Assembly: GCA_001304995.1 (NCBI GenBank)
Contig: BBZU01000019.1
Coordinates: forward strand, 1 to 52,467
DNA length: 52,467 nt
Reading direction: 5' to 3'
From: Clostridia bacterium UC5.1-1D10
GTDB lineage: Bacteria; Bacillota; Clostridia; Lachnospirales; Anaerotignaceae
Positions 1 through 10,565 of this stretch are shown here, piece by piece; position 1 is the stretch's first letter; every line of letters begins with the position of its first letter. The translations under genes and the position numbers were made by a program. Under the pieces are notes generated by a model, which did not search any database, was not told the DNA's origin, and saw only the letters and a list, made by a program, of their open reading frames with translations.

Positions 1-1
1 T

Positions 2-42
2 AAAAAGCGAAAGCAACCGCAAAACGGCTTCTTTCGCTTTTT
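2..42 (-). terminator. Intrinsic terminator of the patatin operon
   Basis: A 12-bp inverted repeat (AAAAAGCGAAAG and its complement) has an imperfectly paired loop and, read on the minus strand, ends in a T-rich run just after the patatin-like gene. It closes the U32-ftsW-pbp-patatin gene run. Confidence 0.8.
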
Positions 43-48
43 CCGCAT

Positions 49-1142
49 TTATTTTTCTTTTTTCATTTGCGCAATTTCCCGCAGAAGTTCTTCTTCTGTT
101 CGAATCACAAAAGGTGTGATCCCAAGACCCTCTGCTTTTTCCTCCAGCATCCGCAGGCACAGTTCGTAATAACCACCTTTCACATGCAGACGCTTTGCCA
201 TCTTTGGTAAAATTTCCTCATTGATCTCCCGCAGGTTCAACAGCTGCTTGCCATTGGCATTTTCCCACTGGAGCATTGCCCGCAGCATGGCATAGGCCTT
301 TTCTTCGCTCCAATGTCTGTCGATATAATATTTTTCGCCTGCCAGACCATAAATCAACCTCATGCCATCAAAATATCCCAGCATCATATCCTTCTTTGTC
401 TGTTCCCCGTCGAACTGGAGAATGCCGCCGAGTTTTTCCCTCGGTGCCACCACAGTAACGTTCACATCTTCAGGTATCTTCACCTTTTTTTCATATCCAA
501 CGCCAAAGATACGGATTACAATGATATTTTTATATCCTCTTTCCACCAAGCTATTCAAAGGCACTACATTTTTGATGCTGCCATCTGCGTAGAACTTTCC
601 ACTCAATGGCTCCTGTTTAAAGGCAGGAAAATAAGCACTTGCCAGCAGCATATCATGAAGTGTACCCTTTGGCAGCATTGCCGCTTCCAGATCCAATTCC
701 TTTTTGTCCGTAAGAGAATATGTCACCAAATAGAATTTTACATCTGACTGACGAATTTTTTCCTCATCCACCACTTCTTCCAGCAGATTCCGCAATGGTT
801 CTGCATCGAAGCCGCGATTTTTGATGACTTTCGCCATGTCCAGCAAAAAGAAGGCCACTCATTCCAACGCATTTCTTTATCAAAAAACGCTTTCATCTGC
901 GTATCATCTACATCAATGATTTGAGAAAACGTCAGATTTTCCCACAGATGCACCGCTTTGTCCAGATCACGCATCGCCATCAGCGCCCCATTCAAGGCGC
1001 CAACGGAAGAACCGGAAACAGCGCAGTATTTTACGCCTACTTCCTCAAAGGCCTGCCAGACACCAATTTCATAAGCACCTTTCGCACCGCCGCCTTCTAA
1101 AGCAATGGCATATTCTTTTGATAAATCCAGCTTGATTTCCAT
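49..1142 (-). CDS. Patatin-like phospholipase (frameshifted)
   Basis: A patatin/RssA-like serine lipase, predicted to hydrolyse acyl esters with a Ser-Asp dyad. The start at 1142 has a GGGGGAAG ribosome site. The glycine-rich oxyanion loop EGGGAKG is at residues 16-22. The nucleophile elbow GSSVG is at 44-48 (Ser46), and the dyad Asp is in ADGS near residue 187. The frame breaks at about 854-860. Restoring one G (GAGTGG to GAGGTGG) joins the two halves into about 364 residues, normal for the family. It starts 13 bases after the class B PBP stop, so it is probably cotranscribed with cell-wall genes. Substrate is unknown. The break may be a sequencing error rather than a real lesion. Confidence 0.85.
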
Positions 1143-1155
1143 GGCTTCCCCCTTA

Positions 1156-2552
1156 TTATGCCAATTTTTCCAATGCCACTTCCAAAACTTCTCCTGCAAT
1201 GGGTGTTGCTTTTCCATAATCAGAATTTTCAATAACAACTGCTATGGAAACTTTTGGATCTTCTGCCGGCGCATAGCCTACAAACCAAGAATGGTCTTTG
1301 CCTGTGGCATTTTCTGCCGTACCTGTTTTACCGGCAACAGTCACACCACTGATCTGGGCTGCTGTACCGGTACCATGATCCACAACACCTACCAGCAAAT
1401 CGTTGAGCTGACTCGTTTCTGTGGGCGAACAAATTTCCATGAGTTTTTCCGGCACAGTTGTATCACCGATTTCTCCATTTGCATACTGAATATGGTCAAC
1501 AATATATGGACGCATCATAATGCCGTCATTTGCCACTGCAGAAATCATCATTGCCATATACAGAGGAGAAACGCTTGTTTTCCCCTGACCAATGGACGTT
1601 TCCACCAATTCGCTTTCTGAAGAATCTTTATTCAGTGACATCACGCTCTGACTGTGTGCCAACGCAAAACCATAATCAGAAAGAATGCCGCATTCCTTCA
1701 TAACTTTGCTCAGGTTTTCTGCCCCGATTTTTTCCGCAAGGGCCGCAAAGTAACAGTTGCAGGATTCCGCCATGGCTTCTTCCATATCCACCGTGCCATG
1801 GGCTTTATTATTGTAGCAATGGATCACCTTATTTTCAAATTCTGCTTCGCCTCTGCAATCATAAGTAAAACTCTGCCAATCGGGCACATATTCCATTGCC
1901 GCAAGGGCAGTGATAATCTTAAATGTTGATCCGGGCGGATACAGCCCCTGGGTTGCACGGTTTACAAGGGGACTATCCTCATCTGTGGTCAGATAATCCC
2001 AATCACCGGAAACAGTATTGGGGTCAAAGTCAGGATATGCCTGCATCGCCAAAATACGTCCTGTTGAAGGTTCCATAACCACAACAGCACCTTTTGTACT
2101 GCCCAGCAAATCCCCAGCAGCACTTTGGATATCCATATCCAATGTCAGCACTACGTCATTGCCTTTAGGGTCTTTTCCTTCCATCAAACCAGACAAGCGC
2201 TGGAGCAGTTCTTGATGAACTGACATCAATTCAAAGTTATAAGCCGCTTCCACACCGGTTTTCCCTACACTACTATATCCCGTTACATGAGCAGCCATAC
2301 GTCCTCTGGGATATTCCCGTAGATAACTGCCATCTTCCTGTAAAGTGCTGGTTGCCAACACTTCTCCGTTTCGATCCAGAATGTCACCCCTCTGGATGCC
2401 TTCCTCGTCGTTACGCAGACGGATATTATAGGAGTTACCGGATATTTCCGCACGATCTACAATCACTAACTTGCCCAGATATCCTAACAGCAGAAAAAAG
2501 CAAAGTGCCAGGAGCCAGAAGATCCGTCTGACGCTTTTTTCATATTATTCAT
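1156..2552 (-). CDS. Class B penicillin-binding protein, PbpA/PBP2-like transpeptidase (frameshift near N-terminus)
   Basis: A D,D-transpeptidase that cross-links peptidoglycan. It has an N-terminal membrane anchor with a Leu/Phe-rich helix, a dimerisation region, and a transpeptidase domain with the catalytic motifs in order: STFK (SxxK), SCN (SxN) and KTGTAE (KTG). The best start is ATG at 2552, 8 bases after AAAGGAG and overlapping the ftsW stop. That start reads into the protein only if one A is added to the A6 run at 2535-2540. Without it, translation would start at a GTG at 2466 and lose the anchor. Corrected length is about 465 residues. It directly follows an FtsW/RodA-type SEDS gene, the usual SEDS-bPBP pairing. 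Confidence 0.9.
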
Positions 2553-3925
2553 CGGCGTATCTCCTTTCCACATATTGCTGCTGCATAGGTTCTGCCGCAG
2601 CCTGGCTATGCTGTTCACAATATACGCAAACCCACTGCAAAATACCAAACATCATCAAGCTTACCAGTACAGAAGTACCGCCGTAGCTGACCAAAGGCAG
2701 TGTAACCCCAGTCAGAGGGATCAGTTTGATGACACCGCCGATGATGACAAATGCCTGAAAAGCAATCATGGCTGTAAAGCCTGCTGCCAGCAAGCTGTAA
2801 TATCTTCTGGTGCAGTCCAATGTGATACGGATTCCGCGATATAACAGCATAATAAAAATACAAATGATGCCAGCGCCAAAGAGTGCGCCGAATTCCTCGC
2901 AGATTGCCGCAAAAATACAGTCACTTTCCACAACGGGAATGCTGACAGGCATGCCTTTTGTCAAACCGCTGCCAAAAAGCCCGTAAGTGGTAATGGCAAA
3001 CAAAGAAGTAACGATCTGATAACCGCCATGATCAATGTCCGCCCAAGGGTCACGCCATGCTGCCACACGAACCTGCACATGGGAAAACAGTTTATAAGCA
3101 ATGGTAGCCGCAAAGCTGGCCGCCCCCATGCCCATCAAAAACAGTACTTCATTGGATGTAGCGATATACAGCATGGTCATAAATGTCATGAAGAAAATCA
3201 GGCGCTGCCCAAATCTTTCTGGAGTACCAGCAAAATAACTACGCCGGCACTCAAACCGCCCGTGATGAGCAGTTCCCGCAGTTCCACACGTTTTCTGAAA
3301 ACGCTGGCCAAATAGAATATAAACAGGAACTTTGCAATTTCAGAAGGCTGGAAACTAATGCTGCCAATTTCCAACCAGTTCTGGGAACCGCCGTGTTCCA
3401 CACCAAAAATCTGTGTGAACAGCAGCAACCCATAACAAACAATAATGTATGCCCATTCAAAAATCTCAAATCTGGGAATCAGCCGCAAAATAGACGGCAA
3501 CGCCAGCATACCTGCCAGACCAAGAGCCATCCATACCAGCTGTTTATGGGCCAATGCTGGATCTACTCTCTGAAGCATAATCAGGCTGACATCCATCAAA
3601 AACAGCATCCCCGTCCAGATCAAAGGACATCCTTCATAATAAAACCGATCCAGCAGCTGAATGGCTACCAGCAGAAATACCAACGATATTGCCCCGAAAA
3701 GCAATGCCTGCCAATCAAACAGATAAGTGTCCCGATTATACGACAAAATCAGGAACGCCGTTAAATGCATCAGCACAACCAATCTGCGCTGTACAGATAC
3801 CGCCCGATAAGGCTGCCCAGATAGCCGCCCTGCTCGTACGCGATATACACAATAGCTTCCCACAGATACAGTCCGATGTAGATGACGAACAGGTACCTGC
3901 TCAGCATAATAATCAAATCAAACAT
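2545..3925 (-). CDS. FtsW/RodA/SpoVE-family peptidoglycan polymerase (two frameshifts)
   Basis: A SEDS glycosyltransferase that polymerises lipid II in the membrane. Multiple hydrophobic helices are visible. The family motifs are GGSQNWLEIG followed by FQPSEIAKF in the middle and LPLVSYGGTSVL near the C-terminus. The start at 3925 gives a typical hydrophobic N-terminus. Two breaks need one extra base each: one in the GGG run at 3803-3805 and one at about 3201-3202 (GCGCCTG, where QKDLGSA must continue into LIFFMTF). Corrected length is about 460 residues. It overlaps the following PBP gene and sits 4 bases after the U32 gene. Which SEDS subfamily (division, elongation or sporulation) cannot be settled from sequence alone. 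Confidence 0.9.
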
Positions 3926-3929
3926 ATCC

Positions 3930-6351
3930 TCACTCCACTCCACGGAAGAAATGCCCTTTTGTACTGCCTTTTTCGCTCATCTGCTGCAAAAGAGCTCTTG
4001 TTTCCGCACTGCAATGCGCAGTGTCTTTTGTCATTTCGGCGTAAGCCCGAACAATGCGTTCTACCCTTGCCGGGCCTTCCTTTGTAAAGTTCAGACGAAC
4101 GCTCCCCACTGCGTTATCCAGCACTTCATCATAAAACTTCAATGCAAACAGGGGTTTCCCATTCAAAATAGAACATACACAACGTTCACAGTCTGTCATC
4201 AGCGGGAATTTCTCACCCTTTCTGTCACGCAGGAAATACAAATCCTGATTCCAGCGTTTCTTACAGTACTGACCGCTGTGTTTTTCTCCAGCGAAATTCC
4301 CGATAGGGCACTGCTGTGTTGTCATCAAAGGCAGATAGCCATAAACCACCATTTCACAGGAACTGTCTGCCATTGCACGGATTTCCTGCAGATTATTTTC
4401 CACAGAAAGGCATACATTATCTGCCCCCTGTTCCTGCCAGAACAGCACCGCTTCCCGGTTTACCACATTCAGATTATAGTCTGCGGTAATTTTCTTGCCG
4501 GAATTTTTGACTGCGCCAAACTGCCCTGCGGAACGCACCAGGAAACCATCCAGATCGCTTTCCAGGAAACGCTGCAATCTGCTTTCGTCTTCAGGACGTT
4601 CCCGATCCACACGAGGCAGTGCCGCATAACATGCCACATCATAACGACGGCATTTCGCAATGACATCAGCCAGATGTTCTTCCAGCTCCATAGTGGATTC
4701 CACATAAATACGCTCCACGCCTTTTTGTTTCACAGCAGCATCCAGCTGTTCCAGATTGCTTACCAAAACATGCAGTTTCTTTTTCAGCAGACGAGGTTCC
4801 TTTGCCTGACGAGGCGCTTCTCCCCGCTCCATATTTTTCCGCTTTGTCTTTTTCAGCATTGCCTGTTCCAGAGCTTCTGCCGCATCACGACGGATCTGGT
4901 TCAAATTGCTGATACCCACATAAATGTTTTCATCTGCCTGCACATCCAGGTCAGCCAGTGCAAAGGGTGTTGCCCCCACTTTCTCAATCTGCTGACGCAG
5001 TTTTTCCACAGCAGTGGGCTGGTTGCTGGCTTCCTGCACCATTTCTCCAGTCACATATACGCTGCTGCCCATATTATCCCATAACTGCAATGCCAGTGGT
5101 TCTCCTTTTCTGGCCTTTAAAACGCCATAAATCGGCAGTTTTCTGGTTTCTTTTTCCCATGTTTTCTGCAAAGCATCATGGAGTGCCTTGCCATAGGTAC
5201 GATAAACCACATCATTTTTCTCAATATCGCCTTCCAATGTCAGGGTGATTACTTCCCCTGCTTTGGAATGTTTGGTCACCTGACAACCTACATGAGGGCC
5301 TCGGCTAGTCCAAACCTCAATACCATCACCTGGAACCAGAGGCTCTCTGGTACGAATAACCACTTTTTTATGCTGTGGCAGATATTTATCCACAATCCCT
5401 ACTTTTAACCCCAAGTTTTGGGACGTTCCACACTCATCATGTCCAGACCGCCGCGGGAAGTATAGTAACCTTCTGTAAAACCTCCACGGTTGAACAGCTG
5501 GGTCAGCTCTTTCATATCATCCAAAGAAACTTCATAATGTTCTGGATCTTCAAAATACATGTCAATATATTTTCGATAAATCCGTGTGACCCCTGCCACA
5601 TATTCCGGATTTTTCATACGGCCTTCAATTTTCAAGGAAGCAATGCCTGCTTCGATAAGCTCCGGCAAAATAGAAACAGTCGCAATATCTTTGGGTGAAA
5701 GCAAATGACCTTCCGCCACTTTATCATATCCACAGTAAAGGGTATATGGCAATCTGCATGTCTGGGCGCAACGTCCACGGTTACCGCTTCTGCCACCCAA
5801 CATACTGCTCATGATACACTGACCGGAGTAACAAACACAAAGTGCGCCATGAACAAAGGTTTCCACTTCCGCACCAGTCTGTTCTGTAATATGACGGATT
5901 TCCGGCAAAGTCAGTTCTCTGCTCAAAACCACTTTGTCAAAGCCCTGTTCATACCAATAATTCACATCCGCCAAAGAATTGGATGTCATCTGTGTGCTGG
6001 CATGGAGAGGGAAATCAGGATAATGTTCCCGCACCAATTTTGCAGCCCCGGCATCCTGCATAATCAGCGCATCTACACCCATATGATGCAGTTTTCCAAT
6101 AAACTGGATGAATTCCGGCAACTCTTTGTCTTTATAAACCGTATTTACAGTGACATATACCCTCACACCTCGCAGATGACAGTAGTCACAAGCCTCTTCC
6201 AATTCTTCCAGAGAAAAATTTCCTGCATATTGTCTGGCACTGAATAGTTTTCCACCTAAATAAACGGCATCACAGCCATTCTGTACAGCGGCCTTCAAAC
6301 TTTCCATAGACCCTGCTGGTGCCAGCAGTTCCGGTTTTTTCTAAAAGGCAT
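3930..6351 (-). CDS. U32 family peptidase with C-terminal DUF3656-type region (two frameshifts)
   Basis: A large U32 (collagenase-like / RlhA-like) protein. The N-terminus reads KPELLAPAGSMESLKAA, typical of the family. The Cys-rich signature with GALCVCYSGQC and GNRGRCAQTCR lies near residue 170-200. The C-terminal half matches the DUF3656 part of long U32 proteins. The start is ATG at 6351 behind AAAGGGGA. One A is missing from the A6 run at 6335-6340 and one G from the G4 run at 5409-5412. Corrected length is about 807 residues. Some relatives are linked to 23S rRNA hydroxylation, so peptidase activity is an annotation habit rather than something shown here. It is the first gene of the SEDS/PBP run. 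Confidence 0.85.
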
Positions 6352-6421
6352 ATCTTTTCCCCTTTCTCTTTGAAACGAATGTATCTCTGTTTTTTCTTCA
6401 AATTTTTTTGATGCAAAAGGA

Positions 6422-6472
6422 AAAATAGCAGTTTTTTTCTTTTTGCACCCGTCAAAAATCCCCTGCTATTTT
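6422..6472 (-). terminator. Terminator after zapA
   Basis: A 10-bp inverted repeat (AAAATAGCAG / CTGCTATTTT) with a long 31-base loop is followed by a T run on the minus strand, 10 bases past the zapA stop. Confidence 0.65.
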
Positions 6473-6480
6473 GTCATATT

Positions 6481-6903
6481 TTATCTTTTTCTGGGACGTA
6501 CTTTAGAGGTATGGAGCCCCTCATTTGCGGCTTCTTCTTCAGCCTGATATTCCTGCAGTTTCCGTTCCAGTCTTCTTTTGTCCCGTTCTAACTGTTCCAG
6601 CTGTTCCTGCAATTCAGCTGTCTTTGCTTTTTCTGACATGATTTGCAAGCGCAAATCTTCAATGCAGTCTTCCTGTTCCAATTGATGTTTGACTTCTTTA
6701 AAATAATCATTTGCCACATTGATGGAAGTCAAAATATAAGCCAAACTGCTGTCGATTGCCACAGCTTTTGAGTTCTTTCTGATCTCCATCATTTTCTGAT
6801 CGATATATCCGGCAACCTGCATCATATGTTCTTCCGTTTCAGGCCCCATTAATGTAAAGGATTTCCCATCAATCGTAATTTTCACTTTATTATTCACAGC
6901 CAT
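6481..6903 (-). CDS. zapA: Cell division protein ZapA
   Basis: A small FtsZ-ring-associated protein of 140 residues. The N-terminus (VKITIDGKSFTL, then MMQVAGYIDQKM) is the ZapA beta-hairpin and first helix. The middle contains SLAYILTSINVAND. The C-terminal half is a heptad-rich, charged coiled coil rich in Glu, Gln and Leu that ends in a basic tail. The start at 6903 is chosen because AGGGGAGG precedes it; an upstream in-frame ATG at 6960 lacks a good ribosome site. It stands alone between its own extended -10 promoter and terminator. It should help bundle FtsZ protofilaments at midcell. Confidence 0.88.
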   Translation of the reverse strand: MAVNNKVKITIDGKSFTLMGPETEEHMMQVAGYIDQKMMEIRKNSKAVAIDSSLAYILTSINVANDYFKEVKHQLEQEDCIEDLRLQIMSEKAKTAELQEQLEQLERDKRRLERKLQEYQAEEEAANEGLHTSKVRPRKR

Positions 6904-6981
6904 TTGCCTCCCCTCTTTCTTTTCGGTAAAACAAAATGAAACTTGTGTCCTATCCGGCATAGGCCCATTTGTATTCAGTTT

Positions 6982-6990
6982 ATTATACCA
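6982..6990 (-). promoter_or_regulatory. Extended -10 promoter of zapA
   Basis: TGGTATAAT on the minus strand is an extended -10 element 79 bases before the zapA start. The -35 region is poor (TTTCTT). Confidence 0.55.
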
Positions 6991-7027
6991 TAAATCACAT
7001 AGGGAAGAAATCTTTTTTTATAAAAGA

Positions 7028-7059
7028 ACCCCCGCACCGGGAAAACCCAATGCGGGGGT
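7028..7059 (-). terminator. Terminator of the 2-oxoacid oxidoreductase operon
   Basis: A GC-rich 9-bp stem (ACCCCCGCA and complement) is followed on the minus strand by TTCTTTTATAAAAAAAG, 25 bases after the gamma-subunit stop. Confidence 0.8.
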
Positions 7060-7084
7060 GATATGCACTTTCAGTTAACTGAAA

Positions 7085-7645
7085 TTAGCAGTTTTCTTTT
7101 GCATAGTTGAAACCAAGTTCAAATGCTTTTTTGTTGTCGGGGATAAATTTAGCTTTACCGCCTTCGAATACATGAGCGAATGTGTCGTCCATGCCATCAA
7201 CTTTGATTGCGCCTGTTGCGCAAACAACTGCACCCAGCATTACCAGGTTAGCCAGTTTGGAACCGCCAAAAGCGTCTGTTGCAATTCTGTTTGCGGGAAC
7301 TTCGTATACTTTAACGCCTTCTTTAACATCCAGATGATCTGTTGTGCACAGGTCAGCGTTAACAACCAAAGAACCGCCAGCTCTTACAACGTGTACAAAT
7401 TTATCCAGGGAAGGCTGGTTCAGAGCTACTACACAGTCAGCGTCTTTTGTGATAACGGGAGAACCGATACCTTCATCGGAGATGATTACGTTTACGTTAG
7501 CAGTACCGCCACGCATTTCGGGGCCGTAAGAAGGACACCAAGATACTTCTTTGTTATCCAGCATACCGGAGTAAGCCATGATTTTACCCATCAGCAAAGA
7601 GCCCTGGCCACCGAAACCTGCAATGATAGAAGAAAATGTACTCAT
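7085..7645 (-). CDS. vorC: 2-oxoacid:ferredoxin oxidoreductase, gamma subunit
   Basis: The gamma subunit of a CoA-acylating 2-oxoacid:ferredoxin oxidoreductase, 186 residues. Family features are GFGGQGSLLMGK at residues 9-20, the run SYGPEMRGG and a C-terminal region binding the alpha/beta core. The start at 7645 has GGAGGG upstream; the longer in-frame start lies inside the beta-subunit gene and lacks a ribosome site. It is the last gene of a P-loop-D-B-A-C set. The choice between branched-chain (Vor) and 2-oxoglutarate (Kor) substrate rests on family resemblance only; the symbol is tentative. Confidence 0.85.
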   Translation of the reverse strand: MSTFSSIIAGFGGQGSLLMGKIMAYSGMLDNKEVSWCPSYGPEMRGGTANVNVIISDEGIGSPVITKDADCVVALNQPSLDKFVHVVRAGGSLVVNADLCTTDHLDVKEGVKVYEVPANRIATDAFGGSKLANLVMLGAVVCATGAIKVDGMDDTFAHVFEGGKAKFIPDNKKAFELGFNYAKENC

Positions 7646-7646
7646 A

Positions 7647-8399
7647 TTATTTGCCCTCCTCTGCTGTGATATCTTTGAATACGCCAAGAGGATAGTAAGG
7701 GATCATTTTTTCTCTTACGAATTCCATAGCTTTTACGGGTGTCAAGCCCCAGTTTGTAGGGCAGCTGGAAACAACTTCGATGAATGTGAAGCCCAGACCC
7801 TGTTTCTGAATTTCGAAAGCTTTTCTGATTGCTTTCTTAGCAGCTGTAACCTGTGCAGGTGTGGAAACACTTACTCTTTCGATGTAAGCGGGGCCTGTCA
7901 GTGTAGCCAGCATTTCGGAAACGCGCAGAGGGTTACCGTTGATCTTAGGATCACGACCAGCTTTTGCTGTTGTAGCTTTCATGCCGGGCAGTGTTGTAGG
8001 AGCCATCTGACCGCCTGTCATACCGTAAATACCGTTGTTGATGAATACTGTTGTGATTTTTTCGCCTCTAGCTGCTGCATGAACGATTTCACAAGTACCG
8101 ATGGAAGCCAAGTCACCATCGCCCTGGTATGTCATAACGATTTTGTCAGGGTGAACTCTCTTGATACCTGTTGCTGTTGCGGGAGCACGACCGTGTGCAC
8201 ACTGAATAGCATCAAAGTTGAAGTAGTTGTTTGCAAATACAGCACAACCTACGGGTACGCAAGCGATTGCGTTTTCAACTTCGCCCATTTCTTCCAATAC
8301 TTCTGCTACCAGTCTATGTACGATACCGTGTGCACAACCAGGACAATAATGCAATTTGACATCAGTTAACGCTTTTGTTTTTTCGAATACAACTGCCAT
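7647..8399 (-). CDS. vorA: 2-oxoacid:ferredoxin oxidoreductase, beta (TPP-binding) subunit
   Basis: The thiamine-diphosphate-binding subunit, 250 residues. The N-terminal CPGCAHG motif belongs to the family. The TPP/Mg site is GDGDLASIG with the downstream NNGIYGMTGGQ. The start ATG overlaps the alpha-subunit stop (TAATG), so translation is probably coupled. It acts in the cytoplasm with the alpha, gamma and ferredoxin subunits to oxidise a 2-oxoacid to acyl-CoA plus CO2 with reduction of ferredoxin. In amino-acid-fermenting Clostridia such enzymes serve branched-chain amino acid oxidation. Confidence 0.9.
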   Translation of the reverse strand: MAVVFEKTKALTDVKLHYCPGCAHGIVHRLVAEVLEEMGEVENAIACVPVGCAVFANNYFNFDAIQCAHGRAPATATGIKRVHPDKIVMTYQGDGDLASIGTCEIVHAAARGEKITTVFINNGIYGMTGGQMAPTTLPGMKATTAKAGRDPKINGNPLRVSEMLATLTGPAYIERVSVSTPAQVTAAKKAIRKAFEIQKQGLGFTFIEVVSSCPTNWGLTPVKAMEFVREKMIPYYPLGVFKDITAEEGK

Positions 8400-9458
8400 T
8401 ATTTGTCACCTCCCATAACTTCTTTACCGAATGCAACCACTTCGTCAACAGTAGGTACGTTACCGCCTGTTCTGCCGTGGAATGCTACTTTGTTTTTGTC
8501 GTTACATGCATAAGCAACATCGGGAACCATCTGACCCATGGACATTTCTACGTCCAGATATTTTTTTGATCTGACCATTCCATTTATCGAAAGCTTTCTG
8601 AGGGAAAGGCCACAGTGTTTTAGGTCTGAGCATACCAACTTTGTAACCTTCAGCTCTCAGGTAACCGATAGCTGTTCTTACAACTCTGGATGCTGTACCA
8701 TAGGAAACGAAAGCATATTCTGCATCATCCAGCAGATATTCTTCCCAAGCCTGTTCGTTAGCTTCAACTTTTTCATAAACTTCATAGTGTTCATGGTTCC
8801 AGTCTTCACAGTCGTCGGGATCAATAACCAGGTTTTTGATGTTGTGTCTTTCGCCTTTGCCTTTACCTGTCAGAGCCCATGTTTTTTCAGGGATACCTTC
8901 TCTGCGAACATAGTTGAATTCTACGGGTTCCATCATCTGACCGATCAGACCGTCTGCCAGAACGATTACAGGGATGCCGTACATATCAGCGATATCGAAA
9001 GCTTCCATAACCATGTTAACTGCTTCCTGAACGGATGCGGGTGCCAGTACTACGTTGTGGTAGTCACCGTTTGCGCCGCCTTTAACAGTCATGTTATAGT
9101 CAGCCTGACCGGGCTGAATTGTACCCAGGCCCGGGCCCCCACGCATCATGTTGATGATAACTGCGGGCAGACCTGCGTTAGAGATATAACCGATACCTTC
9201 CTGTTTCAGTGCGATACCGGGAGAAGAAGAGCTGGTCAGAACACGTGCGCCTGCTGCTGCTGCGCCATAAACCATGTTAATCGCTGCTACTTCGGATTCT
9301 GCCTGAACAAATGTACCGCCTACTTTGGGCAGTTCACTGGATAAATATTCTGGTACTTCGCTCTGAGGAGTGATGGGATAACCGAAGAAATATCTGCAAC
9401 CCGCCTCAATCGCTGCTTTACCAACTGCTTCGTTGCCTTTCATTAAAACTTTTGCCAT
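8399..9458 (-). CDS. vorB: 2-oxoacid:ferredoxin oxidoreductase, alpha subunit (frameshifted)
   Basis: The alpha subunit, with the N-terminal domain carrying GNEAVGKAAIEAGCRYFFGYPITPQSE-type sequence and the TSSSSPG loop, followed by the C-terminal domain with MLRPKTLWPFP. The frame breaks at the T7 run (A7 on the coding strand) at 8561-8567. Removing one base turns IKKISGRRN into IKKYLDVEM, which then runs to the stop at 8399, giving 352 residues, the usual VorB length. A homopolymer insertion error is the likely cause. It sits between the ferredoxin and beta-subunit genes. Confidence 0.9.
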
Positions 9459-9477
9459 TGATGTTCCTCCTCCCTTA

Positions 9478-9693
9478 TTAGTCGAGCTTTTCTACTGTGA
9501 TTGCGCAGTCAGGGCACATTTTCGCGCAGCTTGTGCAAGCGATACAGTCTTCGCTCACCATTTCTGCGGGATTGTAACCTGCGGGATTGATTTTTGTTGT
9601 CGAAAGAGCCAGTACGTTCTTAGGACAAACAGAAACACAAAGACCGCAACCTTTACAGATCACTTCATCAATTGTTACTCTACCTTTTGCCAT
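9478..9693 (-). CDS. 2x[4Fe-4S] ferredoxin subunit of the 2-oxoacid oxidoreductase
   Basis: A 71-residue ferredoxin-like delta subunit. Two cluster motifs are visible: CKGCGLCVSVCP at residues 13-24 and CIACTSCAKMCP near 50-61, each CxxCxxCxxxCP. It passes electrons from the TPP subunit to free ferredoxin. It lies 20 bases before vorB in the same operon. Confidence 0.92.
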   Translation of the reverse strand: MAKGRVTIDEVICKGCGLCVSVCPKNVLALSTTKINPAGYNPAEMVSEDCIACTSCAKMCPDCAITVEKLD

Positions 9694-9722
9694 TCAAAAT
9701 ACACCTCCATAAATATTTGAAT

Positions 9723-10403
9723 TTACATCCAGGTTTTCCGCATATTAAACTTCATAGGGAACAATTCCCCTGCAAGCCCTTCCGGTACGCCTTCTGTCAA
9801 AAGTTCTTCAACATAAGTTACGTACTTTACAGGGACGCCTGTACGTTTGGTTACTTCTCTCAATATCGCATCTCCTTCAACGAGACACTGCGCTGTTGTT
9901 TCGCGAACCAGATTTGTGTTATTGATGAAGCCAGTCACTTTCAATCCCGAAGCATACTCCAGATTTTCCATCTGCTCGATCACACCTTCCGGTGTAGAGG
10001 TATTGGGACGATATGTATTGACTACCATAAAAAAGTCTGTTTCCTCCGGATGCAGAAGGGGTTTCATTCTGCCCAGAACCAGGGTGCCAACATCGTTGCC
10101 GCCCAGGTCAACCACATACTGGAATTCTTTGTTTGTAACAGGCATTGTCATCGCACCGGAAACAGCAGGCACGTCAGCGCCGGCTCCTTCGATATTGGAT
10201 GCGATAACCATGATTCCCTTCTCTTCCAGTTCTTCCTTCTTTTCACGGGAGCGGAAATAAACATTTACGATATCCAAATCGGCAATGGCTACTTTTCCTT
10301 CGGTCTGTTCCCGAAGAGCAGTCACATAATTGACTGCGAATTCTGTTTTGCCACTACCGTAGTGACCTGTGATAATACGGATTCTTTTGTCATTAGAAAC
10401 CAT
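9723..10403 (-). CDS. P-loop ATPase of unknown role, first gene of the vor operon
   Basis: A 226-residue nucleotide-binding protein. The Walker A motif GHYGSGKTE is near the N-terminus, and DLDIVNVYFRSRE follows the second strand, as in SIMIBI-class (CobQ/MinD-like) ATPases. VVDLGGNDVG looks like the Walker B/switch region. The start at 10403 has AGGTGGAG upstream, better than the in-frame ATG 30 bases earlier. I know similar genes only as conserved neighbours of 2-oxoacid oxidoreductases; a role in cofactor loading or complex maturation is inference from position. Confidence 0.75.
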   Translation of the reverse strand: MVSNDKRIRIITGHYGSGKTEFAVNYVTALREQTEGKVAIADLDIVNVYFRSREKKEELEEKGIMVIASNIEGAGADVPAVSGAMTMPVTNKEFQYVVDLGGNDVGTLVLGRMKPLLHPEETDFFMVVNTYRPNTSTPEGVIEQMENLEYASGLKVTGFINNTNLVRETTAQCLVEGDAILREVTKRTGVPVKYVTYVEELLTEGVPEGLAGELFPMKFNMRKTWM

Positions 10404-10495
10404 TTTCTCCACCTCAACTTTTCGATAATGCATATAGAATAAACGACATATTTTTTGGTCATTTTTTATAATTTATAAAATCAAATGGGTTAAAT

Positions 10496-10532
10496 GCATA
10501 ATTTGAATGTTTCATTTTTTCAAACTTTATGC
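10496..10532 (-). promoter_or_regulatory. Stem-loop in the vor operon 5' leader
   Basis: Two 6-bp arms (GCATAA/TTATGC and TTTGAA/TTCAAA) separated by a 2-base bulge form a hairpin about 95 bases before the P-loop gene. No T run follows on the minus strand, so it is not a simple terminator. It could be an operator or an mRNA stabilising element. Confidence 0.4.
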
Positions 10533-10565
10533 AAAACTCCCCGATTTCTTCTGCTTTATGTATAC

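Noticed and set aside
3882-5084. A 400-codon plus-strand frame opposite the U32 gene
   Set aside because: It is the antisense shadow of a well-conserved gene, Cys/His/Phe-rich without any known motif or ribosome site. The same holds for long plus-strand frames opposite eno, metY, glnN and vor genes.
6270-6455. A 61-codon frame upstream of the U32 gene
   Set aside because: It is the wrong-frame reading of the true U32 start caused by the missing A at 6335-6340.
8502-8638. Programmed frameshifting in vorB at the A7 run
   Set aside because: A slippery run could in principle recode, but similar one-base breaks occur in many unrelated genes here, so sequencing error explains it better.
10445-10510. 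A 17-codon ORF rich in Asn and Phe in the vor leader, possible leader peptide
   Set aside because: No ribosome site lies at a proper distance and no terminator follows it, so an attenuation model is not supported.
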